Positions 8,124 through 15,983 of a stretch of DNA of 34,606 bases are shown one piece after another. The stretch is from NCBI RefSeq assembly GCF_000255705.1, contig NZ_JH636442.1, positions 1 through 34,606 of the forward strand, given 5' to 3'. The notes under the pieces were generated by a model. That model saw only the letters and a program-made list of their open reading frames with translations. It had not been told where the DNA came from and made no database searches. A program made the position numbers and the translations under genes. Positions within the stretch are counted from its first letter, which is position 1; each line of letters begins with the position of its first letter. Source of the DNA: Zavarzinella formosa DSM 19928. Its GTDB lineage: Bacteria > Planctomycetota > Planctomycetia > Gemmatales > Gemmataceae.

Positions 8124-8222
8124 GGCGAGCCGGGTGGCGTCAGCCCCCGAGTTCGCCGCACATCAAACGCTTGAGCAATTGTTGAGTGGCTGTCTCCGGG
8201 GGCTGACGCCACTCGGCTCGCC
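8124..8222. repeat. REP/MITE-like imperfect inverted repeat
   Basis: Two 26-nt arms (8124-8149 and 8197-8222) are reverse complements with one mismatch, which would be a G-U pair in RNA. They enclose a 47-nt centre. The arms have the form GGCGAGCCGGGTGGCGTCAG followed by CCCCCG. The element lies in the 292-bp gap between the small membrane protein gene and mnmG, 86 bp after the stop. GC-rich 'gcgagccg...gtcagcccccg' palindromes resemble dispersed intergenic elements I recall from planctomycete genomes; this window holds only one copy. Confidence 0.65.
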
Positions 8223-8330
8223 TAATCTCTGAACATTTTCACCATCAAATCCCCGGCCAAATCTCATCTCCCCCCGCGAACCAATCACCTTCGCTCCGTA
8301 AAATTGTCCTGATCGGGGGAGAGTAACAAC

Positions 8331-10163
8331 ATGAATCTGACGTTTGATTACGATGTGGCCGTGGTCGGGGCCGGGCATGCGGGGACCGAGGCGGCGATGG
8401 CGGCGGCCCGGTTGGGGTTGCGCACCGTCTTGTTGACCATCAATGCCGACGGTGTGGCCCAGATGAGTTGCAATCCGGCCATCGGCGGGGTCGCCAAGGG
8501 GCAGATTGTCCGCGAGATCGATGCCTTGGGCGGGGTAATGGGCAAATGCACTGACGCCAGCGGCATCCAATTTCGCATGTTGAATGCCTCCAAGGGGCCG
8601 GCCATGCACTCCCCCCGGGCGCAGGCGGACAAGAAGCTTTACCAGTTCACCATGAAGCGGTGGGTGGAGGAGCAAGAGAACCTCACCCTGCGGCAAGAAC
8701 TCGTCGAAGGGTTGCTGCTGGAAGACGTCCGCGATTCCGGGTCGCAGGCGGTCAAGCGGGTGGCGGGAGTCGTCACCAACGGGGGCACACTTTACCGGGC
8801 GGCGGCGGTGATCGTCACCACCGGGACATTCCTCAAGGCGATCATGCACACCGGCGAGGCGAAGACCCAGGGGGGCCGGGCTGGGGATGCGGTCGCCCTT
8901 TCCTTAAGTGATGCGCTCGCGGAATGCGGGTTCCGGTTGGCCCGGTTCAAGACCGGCACGCCCTGCCGGTTGAACGGCCGGACCATTGATTTTAGCAAGG
9001 TGGAACCGCAACCAGGTGACGCCGTTCCCCGGCCGTTCAGCTTTGCCAACGACCGGATTGAAGTGCCGCAGGTGATGTGCCACATCACCTACACCAACGA
9101 CGCGGTTCACGAACTCATCCGGGAGAACTTGCACCGGGCGCCCATGTACTCGGGGCAGATCCATTCTCGCGGGCCTCGCTATTGTCCCTCCATTGAAGAC
9201 AAAGTGGTGCGGTTCGCGGACAAGGAAAACCATCAGATCTTCCTTGAACCCGAGGGGTTGCACACGCGGGAGTACTACTGCAATGGCATCTCCACCAGTC
9301 TGCCCAAAGACGTGCAGCACAAGATGCTGAAGCTAATTCCAGGATTGGAGAATGCGGAGGTGATGCGGTGGGGGTATGCCGTGGAATACGACTACGCCCC
9401 GCCGGATCAATTGAAGGCGACGATGGAAACCAAGCTCGTCGACGGATTGTACTTCGCCGGGCAAATCAACGGGACGACGGGCTATGAAGAGGCGGCGGCC
9501 CAAGGGTTGATGGCGGGGATCAACGCTGGCCTGAAAATTCAGGGGAAGCCTCCACTGATGATCTCCCGTTCGCAGGGATACATTGGCGTGCTGATTGATG
9601 ATCTCGTCACCAAGGGGGTGGATGAACCATACCGCATGTTCACCTCGCGGGCCGAATATCGGCTGGTGCTGCGACACGACAACGCCGACCGTCGGCTGAC
9701 GGCCCTCGGCCATGCGGCCGGAAGCGTTTCTGAGAAAGATTGGCGGCGTTTTCAGGAAAAAGAGAGTCGCATCAACGAATTGGAAAATTATTTGCGAACG
9801 CATCGGCACCAGACGGAAACGCTGGAGAAATGGCTGAAGCGGACGGATACAGACTGGGCGGCGTTGCGGGACATTCACCCCGCCCTCGCCGAATGGGATG
9901 CTTATCCGGATGTGGTGGAACAGGTCGAATTGGAGTGTCGGTATGCCGGGTACATTCAACGGCAGTCCGATCAGGTGGAACGCTTCGGCCGGATGGAAAA
10001 CAAGGTGATTCCACGAGAATTTGACTATCAGGCGATCACTCAGCTAAGAACGGAGGCCCGCGAAAAACTCACCCGCATTCGGCCCGAGAACATCGGACAG
10101 GCGGGTCGAGTGAGTGGCATCACCCCGGCCGACCTGGCAGTGCTGTTGATTTACCTCGAATGA
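8331..10163 (+). CDS. mnmG: tRNA uridine-5-carboxymethylaminomethyl modification enzyme MnmG
   Basis: MnmG (GidA) with MnmE installs the (carboxymethyl)aminomethyl group on U34 of tRNAs, using FAD, NADH and methylene-THF. This 610-aa protein is close to the usual 620-630 aa. It has the FAD-binding GxGxxG in [21 protein letters not shown], the conserved [57 protein letters not shown], and [21 protein letters not shown] with the functional cysteines. The C-terminal helical MnmE/tRNA-binding region ends in [17 protein letters not shown], as in the family. GGGGGAGAG lies about 7 nt upstream of ATG 8331. Its partner mnmE is not in the window. Confidence 0.97.
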   Translation: MNLTFDYDVAVVGAGHAGTEAAMAAARLGLRTVLLTINADGVAQMSCNPAIGGVAKGQIVREIDALGGVMGKCTDASGIQFRMLNASKGPAMHSPRAQADKKLYQFTMKRWVEEQENLTLRQELVEGLLLEDVRDSGSQAVKRVAGVVTNGGTLYRAAAVIVTTGTFLKAIMHTGEAKTQGGRAGDAVALSLSDALAECGFRLARFKTGTPCRLNGRTIDFSKVEPQPGDAVPRPFSFANDRIEVPQVMCHITYTNDAVHELIRENLHRAPMYSGQIHSRGPRYCPSIEDKVVRFADKENHQIFLEPEGLHTREYYCNGISTSLPKDVQHKMLKLIPGLENAEVMRWGYAVEYDYAPPDQLKATMETKLVDGLYFAGQINGTTGYEEAAAQGLMAGINAGLKIQGKPPLMISRSQGYIGVLIDDLVTKGVDEPYRMFTSRAEYRLVLRHDNADRRLTALGHAAGSVSEKDWRRFQEKESRINELENYLRTHRHQTETLEKWLKRTDTDWAALRDIHPALAEWDAYPDVVEQVELECRYAGYIQRQSDQVERFGRMENKVIPREFDYQAITQLRTEAREKLTRIRPENIGQAGRVSGITPADLAVLLIYLE

Positions 10164-10253
10164 TCGGGTATGGGCGACCTTCGTTGAGGGCACACGACCG
10201 GCGGACTCGGTCGTTCCGACGTAGAAAGAATCCGATCAGGCAAGCAGGTGACA

Positions 10254-10282
10254 TTGAGAAACCATGCTTGTCGGGGTAAAAT
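10254..10282 (+). promoter_or_regulatory. Sigma70-like promoter (TTGAGA-17-TAAAAT)
   Basis: TTGAGA at 10254-10259 and TAAAAT at 10277-10282 have a 17-bp spacer. The site lies 91 bp after the mnmG stop and about 500 bp before the next gene, so it would produce either a long leader or a separate transcript. Confidence 0.5.
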
Positions 10283-10488
10283 GGATAAATTCGGCGAACG
10301 GAATCTCGAATCGAGTCGATAATCAGGGGAACGGGGGCTGAGAAGTCCCATGATGCTGATTTTCCGGCGTGTGTTGTTCGGGCCTGATTGGAAATGTCAA
10401 GAGCGGTCGGCTGCGGGAGATGGCAGGACTGTGCCAGATGATTGGGGTGGGCAAGGAAGCGGACTCACGAAAGCCTGAATGGTTGACG

Positions 10489-10516
10489 TTGACTCCCCTG
10501 AGATGCAAGTTACAAT
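10489..10516 (+). promoter_or_regulatory. Sigma70-like promoter (TTGACT-16-TACAAT)
   Basis: TTGACT at 10489-10494 and TACAAT at 10511-10516 are separated by 16 bp. Transcription starting near 10523 would leave a leader of about 260 nt before the response-regulator start at 10783. It is the best promoter candidate for the two-component operon. Confidence 0.5.
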
Positions 10517-10782
10517 CCCCGTCGTTGGCAAGGTGTTGGTGATCCTCTCCAGCTTGAGTTGCTTCTCGATTTTTCCAAGGATTTCCCGAACCGTCCGGTG
10601 GTTGGCGGCGTTGAGCGAACCGGGTGAGACTGGGATGACCAGTCCGGTCAGGCAACCCGCGGCGACCGGGGCATACGTATCCGTCAAGGAAGATGGCGGC
10701 GAAATCAACGGCCTGTGTACGGCCCTGATCCCCGCAAACGTGCGACCTGGCACACACAGGCCAGCAAAAGGTGGACGAACGC

Positions 10783-11364
10783 ATGAAGACCGTGTTCACG
10801 ACCGGTGAGGCCGCAAAAATTTGCAAAGTCTCCCAACAAACAATCATCCGTTGCTTTGACAATGGTCAATTGAAGGGGTTTCGCGTTCCGGGCAGCCGGT
10901 TCCGGCGGATTCCCCGCGAACAACTTTACAAATTCATGAAGGACAACGGCATTCCGACCGATGCCTTGGAGAGCGGCAAACGCAAGGTGCTGCTGGTGGA
11001 CGACGACGCCGAACTGGTGGACGTCATTCTCACCTTCTTGAATGAAGACGGCCGGTTTGAAGTTCGCGTGGCCCAGAACGGCTTCGACGCCGGGATGATG
11101 GTCAAGGAATATCATCCCGACCTGATCGTTCTCGATGTGATGCTGCCGGACATCAACGGCAAGGAAGTTTGTCATCGCGTGCGGGCCGATTCCTCGCTCG
11201 AAGATGTCCGCATCCTGTGCATGTCGGGCATGGTCGAAGACGACAAGGTTCAAGAGCTCAAGCTGGCGGGCGCGGATGACTTCATCCAAAAGCCCTTCGA
11301 TGTGGACCGGTTGATCGAACGCATGTGCGTTCAACTCGACATGGAACCGGCCACGACGGTCTGA
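10783..11364 (+). CDS. HTH (excisionase/MerR-like) - REC response regulator
   Basis: The protein is 193 aa. Residues 5-50 (TTGEAAKICKVSQQTIIRCFDNGQLKGFRVPGS...RRIP) form an excisionase/BldC-type winged helix-turn-helix. Residues 68-185 are a receiver domain with the acidic cluster D73-D75, phospho-acceptor D118 in IVLDVMLPD, S148 in LCMSGM and K170 in QKPF. The order is the reverse of most response regulators, where the receiver comes first. ATG 10783 is preferred over GTG 10771 because AAGGTGG is 8 nt upstream. The histidine kinase gene begins 112 bp downstream and is the likely partner. The target promoters are unknown. Confidence 0.85.
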   Translation: MKTVFTTGEAAKICKVSQQTIIRCFDNGQLKGFRVPGSRFRRIPREQLYKFMKDNGIPTDALESGKRKVLLVDDDAELVDVILTFLNEDGRFEVRVAQNGFDAGMMVKEYHPDLIVLDVMLPDINGKEVCHRVRADSSLEDVRILCMSGMVEDDKVQELKLAGADDFIQKPFDVDRLIERMCVQLDMEPATTV

Positions 11365-11423
11365 AATGTGAGGCGGCCCCGGACAACAGGGGAAGCGTTG
11401 ACGCATGGTGGCGGCAATGCTTT

Positions 11424-11454
11424 CCCGACAGAAGTTGTCGGGTCCGATGATCGG
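11424..11454. repeat. Small hairpin and palindrome before the kinase gene
   Basis: CCCGACA (11424-11430) pairs with TGTCGGG (11436-11442) around a 5-nt loop. CCGATGATCGG (11444-11454) is a palindrome about a central G. Both lie just upstream of the kinase Shine-Dalgarno (11461-11467). They could affect translation or act as an operator, or be chance in GC-rich DNA. Confidence 0.3.
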
Positions 11455-11476
11455 GCGATCAAAGGAGTGATCCCAC

Positions 11477-13096
11477 GTGTCTGTCAGTTCCACTGGCGAA
11501 TCCGCATCGATCCTGCCGTGGTTCTGGCCTGACGCCGGTTCTCTCGCTCTTTTGTCCCAATCCCCCGTCCTGCCTTGGAATGATCTTCGGGATGATCCCG
11601 GCGCGATCTTTCTTCTCTTGGCTCATCATGATCCGTTGTTGACGGATTTTGGTTCTGAGTCGCCGTCTCCGAATTTATTACGAAACGCCGCCCGAAACTT
11701 GCATGACCAATCGGTCCCGTGGGTGGACTGGCGGCATCGCACCGTGGCCCCGGTTTATCGGACGGCGATGGCGGCCGCCCGCCTAAGCGGGATGATCGCG
11801 GAATACGTCGGCAGTTGCGATCCTGTGGCCGCGTGGTGCGGGGGGATTCTGGCGACCGCCGGGTGGATGGCCGTTGGTGTCATCGAACCAGCCGCGCTGG
11901 CCGAATGTGTGACCGCCTCGAATTTCGCCAGCGACCCGTGGGGGGCGCAATTGCGAACATGGGGCGTGAGCCGGGGCGATATCGCTTGGAAACTCGCCTG
12001 TGGGTGGGCGCTGCCAAATTGGGCGAGAGTGTTGATGGGGGGACTGAGCTATTCCCCCGAAGACGCCGATCGCATCGGCGGGCTGGCCCGGATTCAAGCG
12101 GTGGTGCAAACGGCCGTGGTCTTGGCCGAGGAATTGGAAACCCCGCTGGGGCTGAGCCAGGAATTCGACCCGGCCGACGCCCATGCGGAATTGTTGTTGC
12201 GATCAGCCGATCTCGAATCCATCCGCACCCGTTTTGTCGCCTTGCAGCAACATGGCCGGATGTTTCAACGCGAATGGCGAAACCCGCTTGGTGTGCCCGG
12301 TCTTGCCGAGGAACTGGACGACGCCGCCGAACAGATCACGCGGACAGAAGAACGCTCCGGGACCATCCCATTTCGGCGCGAAATTGATGAACCATTGCAA
12401 GCCGCCAAACTGGAGGCGATGGCTGAATTCGCCGCCGGGGCGAGCCATGAAATCAACACGCCGCTCGCGGTTATTTCCGCGAACAGCCAATATCTGCTGA
12501 AGCAATCTCCTTCCGAGTTGGAACGCAAGGCGCTGGAGTCGATCATCCGGCAAACCGACCGGGTGCATGGCATCCTCCGGGAGTTGATGTTCTTCGCCCG
12601 GCCGCCGGCCCCGAAATTTGCCGATGTGAATGTCGGAGAAATTGCCGCCGAGACGATTCGCCAGCTTCAACCGGTGGCCGACGAACGAGCCGTCCGGCTC
12701 GATCTGTCCAAACCCGGCAACCCGCTGATGATGGAAGCCGATGCGGACCAGTTGCGAAACATCATGACCGCCCTCGTGCGCAATGGCATTGAAGCCGCCG
12801 GAAAACAGGGATGTGTCCGTCTGCGGATCACGACCCGGTCGGATCGCATAGAATTAATTGTTGAAGACAGCGGACCGGGACCGGATGAAACCGCCCGCGA
12901 ACATCTGTTCGATCCGTTTTATTGCGGCCGGAGCGCCGGTCGCGGTCGCGGGTTGGGCCTGCCAACCGCCTGGCAACTGGCGAGACAGCACGGCGGGGAT
13001 GTTCGATTTGTCCCCGTGCCCAACGGACTCACCCGGTTCGTTTGCACGCTTCCAACCTCCGTCCCCCAAGCCTTGCCGGCCCGCAAGAGTGCGTGA
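11477..13096 (+). CDS. Histidine kinase with N-terminal HDOD-like domain
   Basis: The protein is 539 aa, GTG start at 11477 with AAAGGAG 9 nt upstream. Residues 1-250 are helical and resemble an HDOD domain (for example 96-190: AMAAARLSGMIAEYVG...WCGGILATAG...WALPNWARVL), but the HD-type metal motif is absent. The kinase core follows: H-box FAAGASHEINTPL with H324, dimerisation helix 310-375, N-box N436, G1 DSGPG (464-468), F-box FDPFYCG and G2 GRGLGLPTAW. There is no transmembrane segment, so it is a cytoplasmic sensor. It lies downstream of the HTH-REC gene, its likely partner, and its stop overlaps the start of the Kdo-hydroxylase-like gene. The input signal is unknown. Confidence 0.85.
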   Translation: MSVSSTGESASILPWFWPDAGSLALLSQSPVLPWNDLRDDPGAIFLLLAHHDPLLTDFGSESPSPNLLRNAARNLHDQSVPWVDWRHRTVAPVYRTAMAAARLSGMIAEYVGSCDPVAAWCGGILATAGWMAVGVIEPAALAECVTASNFASDPWGAQLRTWGVSRGDIAWKLACGWALPNWARVLMGGLSYSPEDADRIGGLARIQAVVQTAVVLAEELETPLGLSQEFDPADAHAELLLRSADLESIRTRFVALQQHGRMFQREWRNPLGVPGLAEELDDAAEQITRTEERSGTIPFRREIDEPLQAAKLEAMAEFAAGASHEINTPLAVISANSQYLLKQSPSELERKALESIIRQTDRVHGILRELMFFARPPAPKFADVNVGEIAAETIRQLQPVADERAVRLDLSKPGNPLMMEADADQLRNIMTALVRNGIEAAGKQGCVRLRITTRSDRIELIVEDSGPGPDETAREHLFDPFYCGRSAGRGRGLGLPTAWQLARQHGGDVRFVPVPNGLTRFVCTLPTSVPQALPARKSA

Positions 13097-13985
13097 TTTC
13101 TTGGCCGATCATTCCCCACTTCCGGAAATCCCGCCGAGTTCCGGCCAACTGGAACGCGGGGAACTTGGCGCGTGGGCCGTCCGTCCGTTCTTCATTCCCG
13201 GCGAAACCGATTTTGAAACTCTTGCCCATCCGTTGAGGATGCACGCCGGGACCAAGGATATTTCCTTTGACCCGACCTCCCAGACATTTTCCGGCCGACG
13301 GTTGCCTCCCGATGCGATCACATCGGCATTCCAAGACGTGTTGAACCGTTTTTCGCTGGCGGCCCGTGAATGGCTGGTGACGACTTTTCCCGAATATGCC
13401 CGAGGGCTGACTCCCGACCGGGTGACGTGGCGTGGCACAGAGGAAGCCACCCGGCGGCTTCGGCACACGGCCCGCAACGACCTGCTGCACATCGATAACT
13501 TTCCAACCCGGCCCACGCAAGGCCGCCGGATTCTCCGGTTGTTCGTAAATCTGGACCCGGCCGACCCACAGGTGTGGGCCACCTCGGATCGTTTTTCATC
13601 GCTGTTGGAACGGTTTCGTGAAAAGCAACCCGTGCCCATGCGGAGCGATGCCGAATGGCTCGCCGTTGGTGCCCGGTGGTTGCGTCTGTTGAAATCCGGC
13701 TGGCGCGGCCGGTCGGAATACGACGCGATGATGCTTCGCCTGCATCATTTCCTGAAAAACGACCACGCTTTTCAGACCCGCGCCACCCGAAAAATCTGGA
13801 TGTTCCCGCCCGGCTCGGCCTGGCTGGTGTTCACGGACAGCCTTAGTTACGCCTGGCTTCGCGGCCGATACACGCTAGAGCATTCTTTCTTTGTCTCCCC
13901 GGAGGCTTTGCGGGAACCGGATGAATCGCCGCTGGCCCAATTGTGTCGGCTGGAATCCCCGTCCCTGTTGCCGATGGCGGGCTGA
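13089..13985 (+). CDS. Kdo hydroxylase-like Fe(II)/2-oxoglutarate oxygenase
   Basis: The protein is 298 aa. It matches what I know of the Kdo 3-hydroxylase (KdoO) family, which oxidises Kdo to Ko in the lipopolysaccharide core. The core LLHIDNFPTRPTQGRRILRL (132-151) supplies the H-x-D iron ligands H134 and D136, followed by LFVNLDPADPQVWATSDRF. The C-terminal WLVFTDSLSYAWLRGRYTLEHSFFV (245-269) supplies the distal H265. There is no signal peptide. GTG 13089 is chosen because it overlaps the kinase stop by 8 bp and gives a family-like length; the frame stays open further upstream inside the kinase gene. Its stop overlaps the ComF start (TGATG). Its place in a two-component operon suggests regulated LPS modification, which is inference. 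Confidence 0.75.
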   Translation: MRDFLADHSPLPEIPPSSGQLERGELGAWAVRPFFIPGETDFETLAHPLRMHAGTKDISFDPTSQTFSGRRLPPDAITSAFQDVLNRFSLAAREWLVTTFPEYARGLTPDRVTWRGTEEATRRLRHTARNDLLHIDNFPTRPTQGRRILRLFVNLDPADPQVWATSDRFSSLLERFREKQPVPMRSDAEWLAVGARWLRLLKSGWRGRSEYDAMMLRLHHFLKNDHAFQTRATRKIWMFPPGSAWLVFTDSLSYAWLRGRYTLEHSFFVSPEALREPDESPLAQLCRLESPSLLPMAG

Positions 13986-14704
13986 TGTGGCGGGATCTCC
14001 TGCATGGCGTGCGGCAGCTTGCCTACCCGAATCTCTGCCTCTGGTGCCGGGAATTGCACGACGACCCGGCCGCCGATTTTTGCCAAAAGTGTCTCGCGGA
14101 ATTCACGACCGACCCCGAGGCGATCTGCCCGCGTTGCTGCCTGACCGTCGCCCCGCAGGTCGATGTCTCGGCCGGATGTGTCCAGTGTCGGGATATCCGG
14201 TTCCACTTCGAGTCGGCCACTCGGTTGAACACCTACAAGCCGCCGCTTTCGGATGTGATCGTGCGAATGAAACGCCCGCCCGGCGAAGACCTTGCGGAGA
14301 GTCTGGCAAAAGTGTGGGCCGACAAGATGGCCGCAAAAATGCAGCCATTGAAACCTGACATGGTTATGCCGATCCCGCTGCATTGGCGTCGCCGGTTGTG
14401 GCGGGGGTTCAATGGGCCGAACCTATTTGCCATCGCCCTCGCCAGCCGTTTGCGCATCCCGTGCCGGCCCCGGTTGTTGCGCCGCGTCCGGCCGACGCCC
14501 TCCCAGACGACGCTCACCGTCGCCCAACGCCGGGACAACATGCGGAACGCCTTCGCGGCCCGCAAACCAAAGGAACTGGCTGGGAAAACCGTGATTTTGG
14601 TTGATGATGTGCTGACGACCGGCAGCACGTTGAGCGAGGCGGCGAAAGCATTGAAATCAGCCGGGACCGCGACGGTGCATGTCGCGGTGATCGCCCGCCG
14701 TTAA
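13985..14704 (+). CDS. ComF-family phosphoribosyltransferase-like protein
   Basis: The protein is 239 aa. The N-terminus has four Cys pairs (C18/C21, C33/C36, C48/C51, C65/C68), the double zinc ribbon of ComF/GntX proteins. The C-terminal domain has IPLHWRRRLWRGFN (130-143) and the PRPP-binding loop VILVDDVLTTGSTLSEA (203-219). ComF is needed for DNA uptake in competent bacteria; in others the role of ComF-like proteins is unclear. ATG 13985 shares its A with the upstream stop (TGATG), so translation is coupled to the Kdo-hydroxylase-like gene. An in-frame ATG at 13943 is less likely. Confidence 0.9.
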   Translation: MWRDLLHGVRQLAYPNLCLWCRELHDDPAADFCQKCLAEFTTDPEAICPRCCLTVAPQVDVSAGCVQCRDIRFHFESATRLNTYKPPLSDVIVRMKRPPGEDLAESLAKVWADKMAAKMQPLKPDMVMPIPLHWRRRLWRGFNGPNLFAIALASRLRIPCRPRLLRRVRPTPSQTTLTVAQRRDNMRNAFAARKPKELAGKTVILVDDVLTTGSTLSEAAKALKSAGTATVHVAVIARR

Positions 14705-14729
14705 ATGGATTGACAAGACAGGAACCCAG

Positions 14730-15077
14730 ATGAAATCTTCCTTCAAACCTCCCGTTCTCGTGGCCATCCTTGTGGTGGCGGCCCTGATGACCGCCGCGTT
14801 CCTCGGCCGGTTGCCAAAATGGGTCGTGGCGTTTTGTCTGGTGGCGTGCGTGGTGAGTTTTGTGATGATGGCCATCGACAAAAGACGGGCCGAGCAACGC
14901 CAGCGTCGGATATCCGAGCGGGCGTTGCATCTGATCGAACTGGTCGGGGGATGGCCGGGATCGCTGGCCGCCCAGCATCTCGTCCGGCACAAGAACCGGA
15001 AACTCTCGTATCAAATCGAATTCATCATCTGTGCGGCCGTCAACTCAACCGGCTTGTTGTGGCTGGCGGTCGGCTGA
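14730..15077 (+). CDS. DUF1294 membrane protein
   Basis: The protein is 115 aa. Two hydrophobic helices (about 8-26 and 31-48) precede the DUF1294 core: [51 protein letters not shown], then a last hydrophobic helix (about 97-113). The landmarks DK-x3-A, RI-E-LHL, GGWPG and RHK-RK are the family's. Function is unknown. It starts 25 bp after comF. Its 3' end overlaps the 3' end of dapF on the other strand by 33 bp, with no room for a separate terminator. Confidence 0.85.
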   Translation: MKSSFKPPVLVAILVVAALMTAAFLGRLPKWVVAFCLVACVVSFVMMAIDKRRAEQRQRRISERALHLIELVGGWPGSLAAQHLVRHKNRKLSYQIEFIICAAVNSTGLLWLAVG

Positions 15078-15962
15078 CGGCACGGGAGGAGGCGTGGGAG
15101 CTTTGGGCACCCAGATGCCGGGCCAGTCGCCGCTGAAGACTTCCACGGCCGGGCCGGTCATGTAGACATGGTTGTCCGACTCTCGCCATTCGATTTCCAA
15201 GTCGCCGCCCAACAGGTGGATCGTCACCTTGCGGTCGGCCTTGCCCGCCAGCACGGCGGCGACAGCCGCCCCGCAGGCACCGGTGCCGCAAGCCAGCGTT
15301 TCGCCGCTGCCGCGTTCCCACACCCGCATCGTCAGATCATTACGGGAATTCACCTTGATGAACTCCACATTGGTCTTCCGGGGAAACACTTCGTGTTTTT
15401 CGATGAGCGGACCGACTTTGAGAACCAAGTGATCGGTGATCTCATCGACAAAAGCCACCGCGTGGGGATTGCCCATTGAGACGCAGGTGAGGTTGATCTC
15501 CCCGCTGATTTCGCCGTCTGAATACTTCATCTTTTGATTCAACGGCGGCTTGCCCGACAGCGTCGTCGGAATCTTGGCGGCTTCCAGAATCGGCTCGCCC
15601 ATGTCGATGGTGGCCTTGATGGCATGTCCGTCGGCGATTTCGAGATTCACCGTCAACACGCCCCGGCCGGTTTCCAATTGGAGTGTTTTCTTGGTGGCGA
15701 TGCCGTAATCGTAAACATATTTGGCCACGCAGCGCAGTCCATTGCCGCACATCTCGGACTCGGAGCCGTCCGCGTTGAACATCCGCATTTGGGCGTCGGC
15801 CTTGTCAGACGGGCAAATCAGAATCAGCCCGTCCGAACCGATGCCAAAATGCCGGTCCGAAATGGTGATCGCCAGTTTCGCCGGGTCTTCGGGCATCTCC
15901 TCCTCGAAGCAATCGACGTACACATAATCATTGCCGCAACCCTGCATCTTCGTGAAACGCAT
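15045..15962 (-). CDS. dapF: Diaminopimelate epimerase
   Basis: DapF interconverts LL- and meso-diaminopimelate in lysine and peptidoglycan precursor synthesis, in the cytoplasm and without cofactor. The two catalytic cysteines are C72 in [10 protein letters not shown] and C225 in [13 protein letters not shown]. Other landmarks are [33 protein letters not shown] and SMGNPHAV. At 305 aa it is longer than the usual 275 or so, with a Pro-rich tail (PTPPPVP) in the region that overlaps the DUF1294 gene. ATG 15962 is preferred to TTG 15968 because GGGAAG is about 9 nt upstream. It starts 21 bp after the PD-(D/E)XK gene, last in the proC-guaA cluster. Presence of dapF fits recent evidence that planctomycetes make peptidoglycan. 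Confidence 0.96.
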   Translation of the reverse strand: MRFTKMQGCGNDYVYVDCFEEEMPEDPAKLAITISDRHFGIGSDGLILICPSDKADAQMRMFNADGSESEMCGNGLRCVAKYVYDYGIATKKTLQLETGRGVLTVNLEIADGHAIKATIDMGEPILEAAKIPTTLSGKPPLNQKMKYSDGEISGEINLTCVSMGNPHAVAFVDEITDHLVLKVGPLIEKHEVFPRKTNVEFIKVNSRNDLTMRVWERGSGETLACGTGACGAAVAAVLAGKADRKVTIHLLGGDLEIEWRESDNHVYMTGPAVEVFSGDWPGIWVPKAPTPPPVPSADRQPQQAG

Positions 15963-15983
15963 CGCCAATTCTTCCCTTCGTGA

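Larger units (their letters stand above)
10164..10782. other. Gene-free stretch with two promoter-like sites
   Basis: No reading frame here has a family-like sequence, and the overlapping open frames look like GC-driven artefacts. It holds a 7-bp hairpin (10194-10214, ACGACCG/CGGTCGT with a 7-nt loop) 30 bp past mnmG, and two sigma70-like promoters annotated separately. It could hold a small RNA or a long 5' leader of the response-regulator gene. No tRNA, 4.5S or riboswitch signature was recognised. Confidence 0.5.

Noticed and set aside
10380-10490. Possible 4.5S (SRP) RNA because of GGGCAAGGAAGCGG
   Set aside because: The conserved SRP loop pattern (GGAAGGAAGCAGCC-like internal loop with its paired strand) could not be completed.
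10323-10862. 179-codon minus-strand frame in the mnmG to response-regulator gap
   Set aside because: No Shine-Dalgarno, no domain pattern, and it runs into the antisense of the response regulator.
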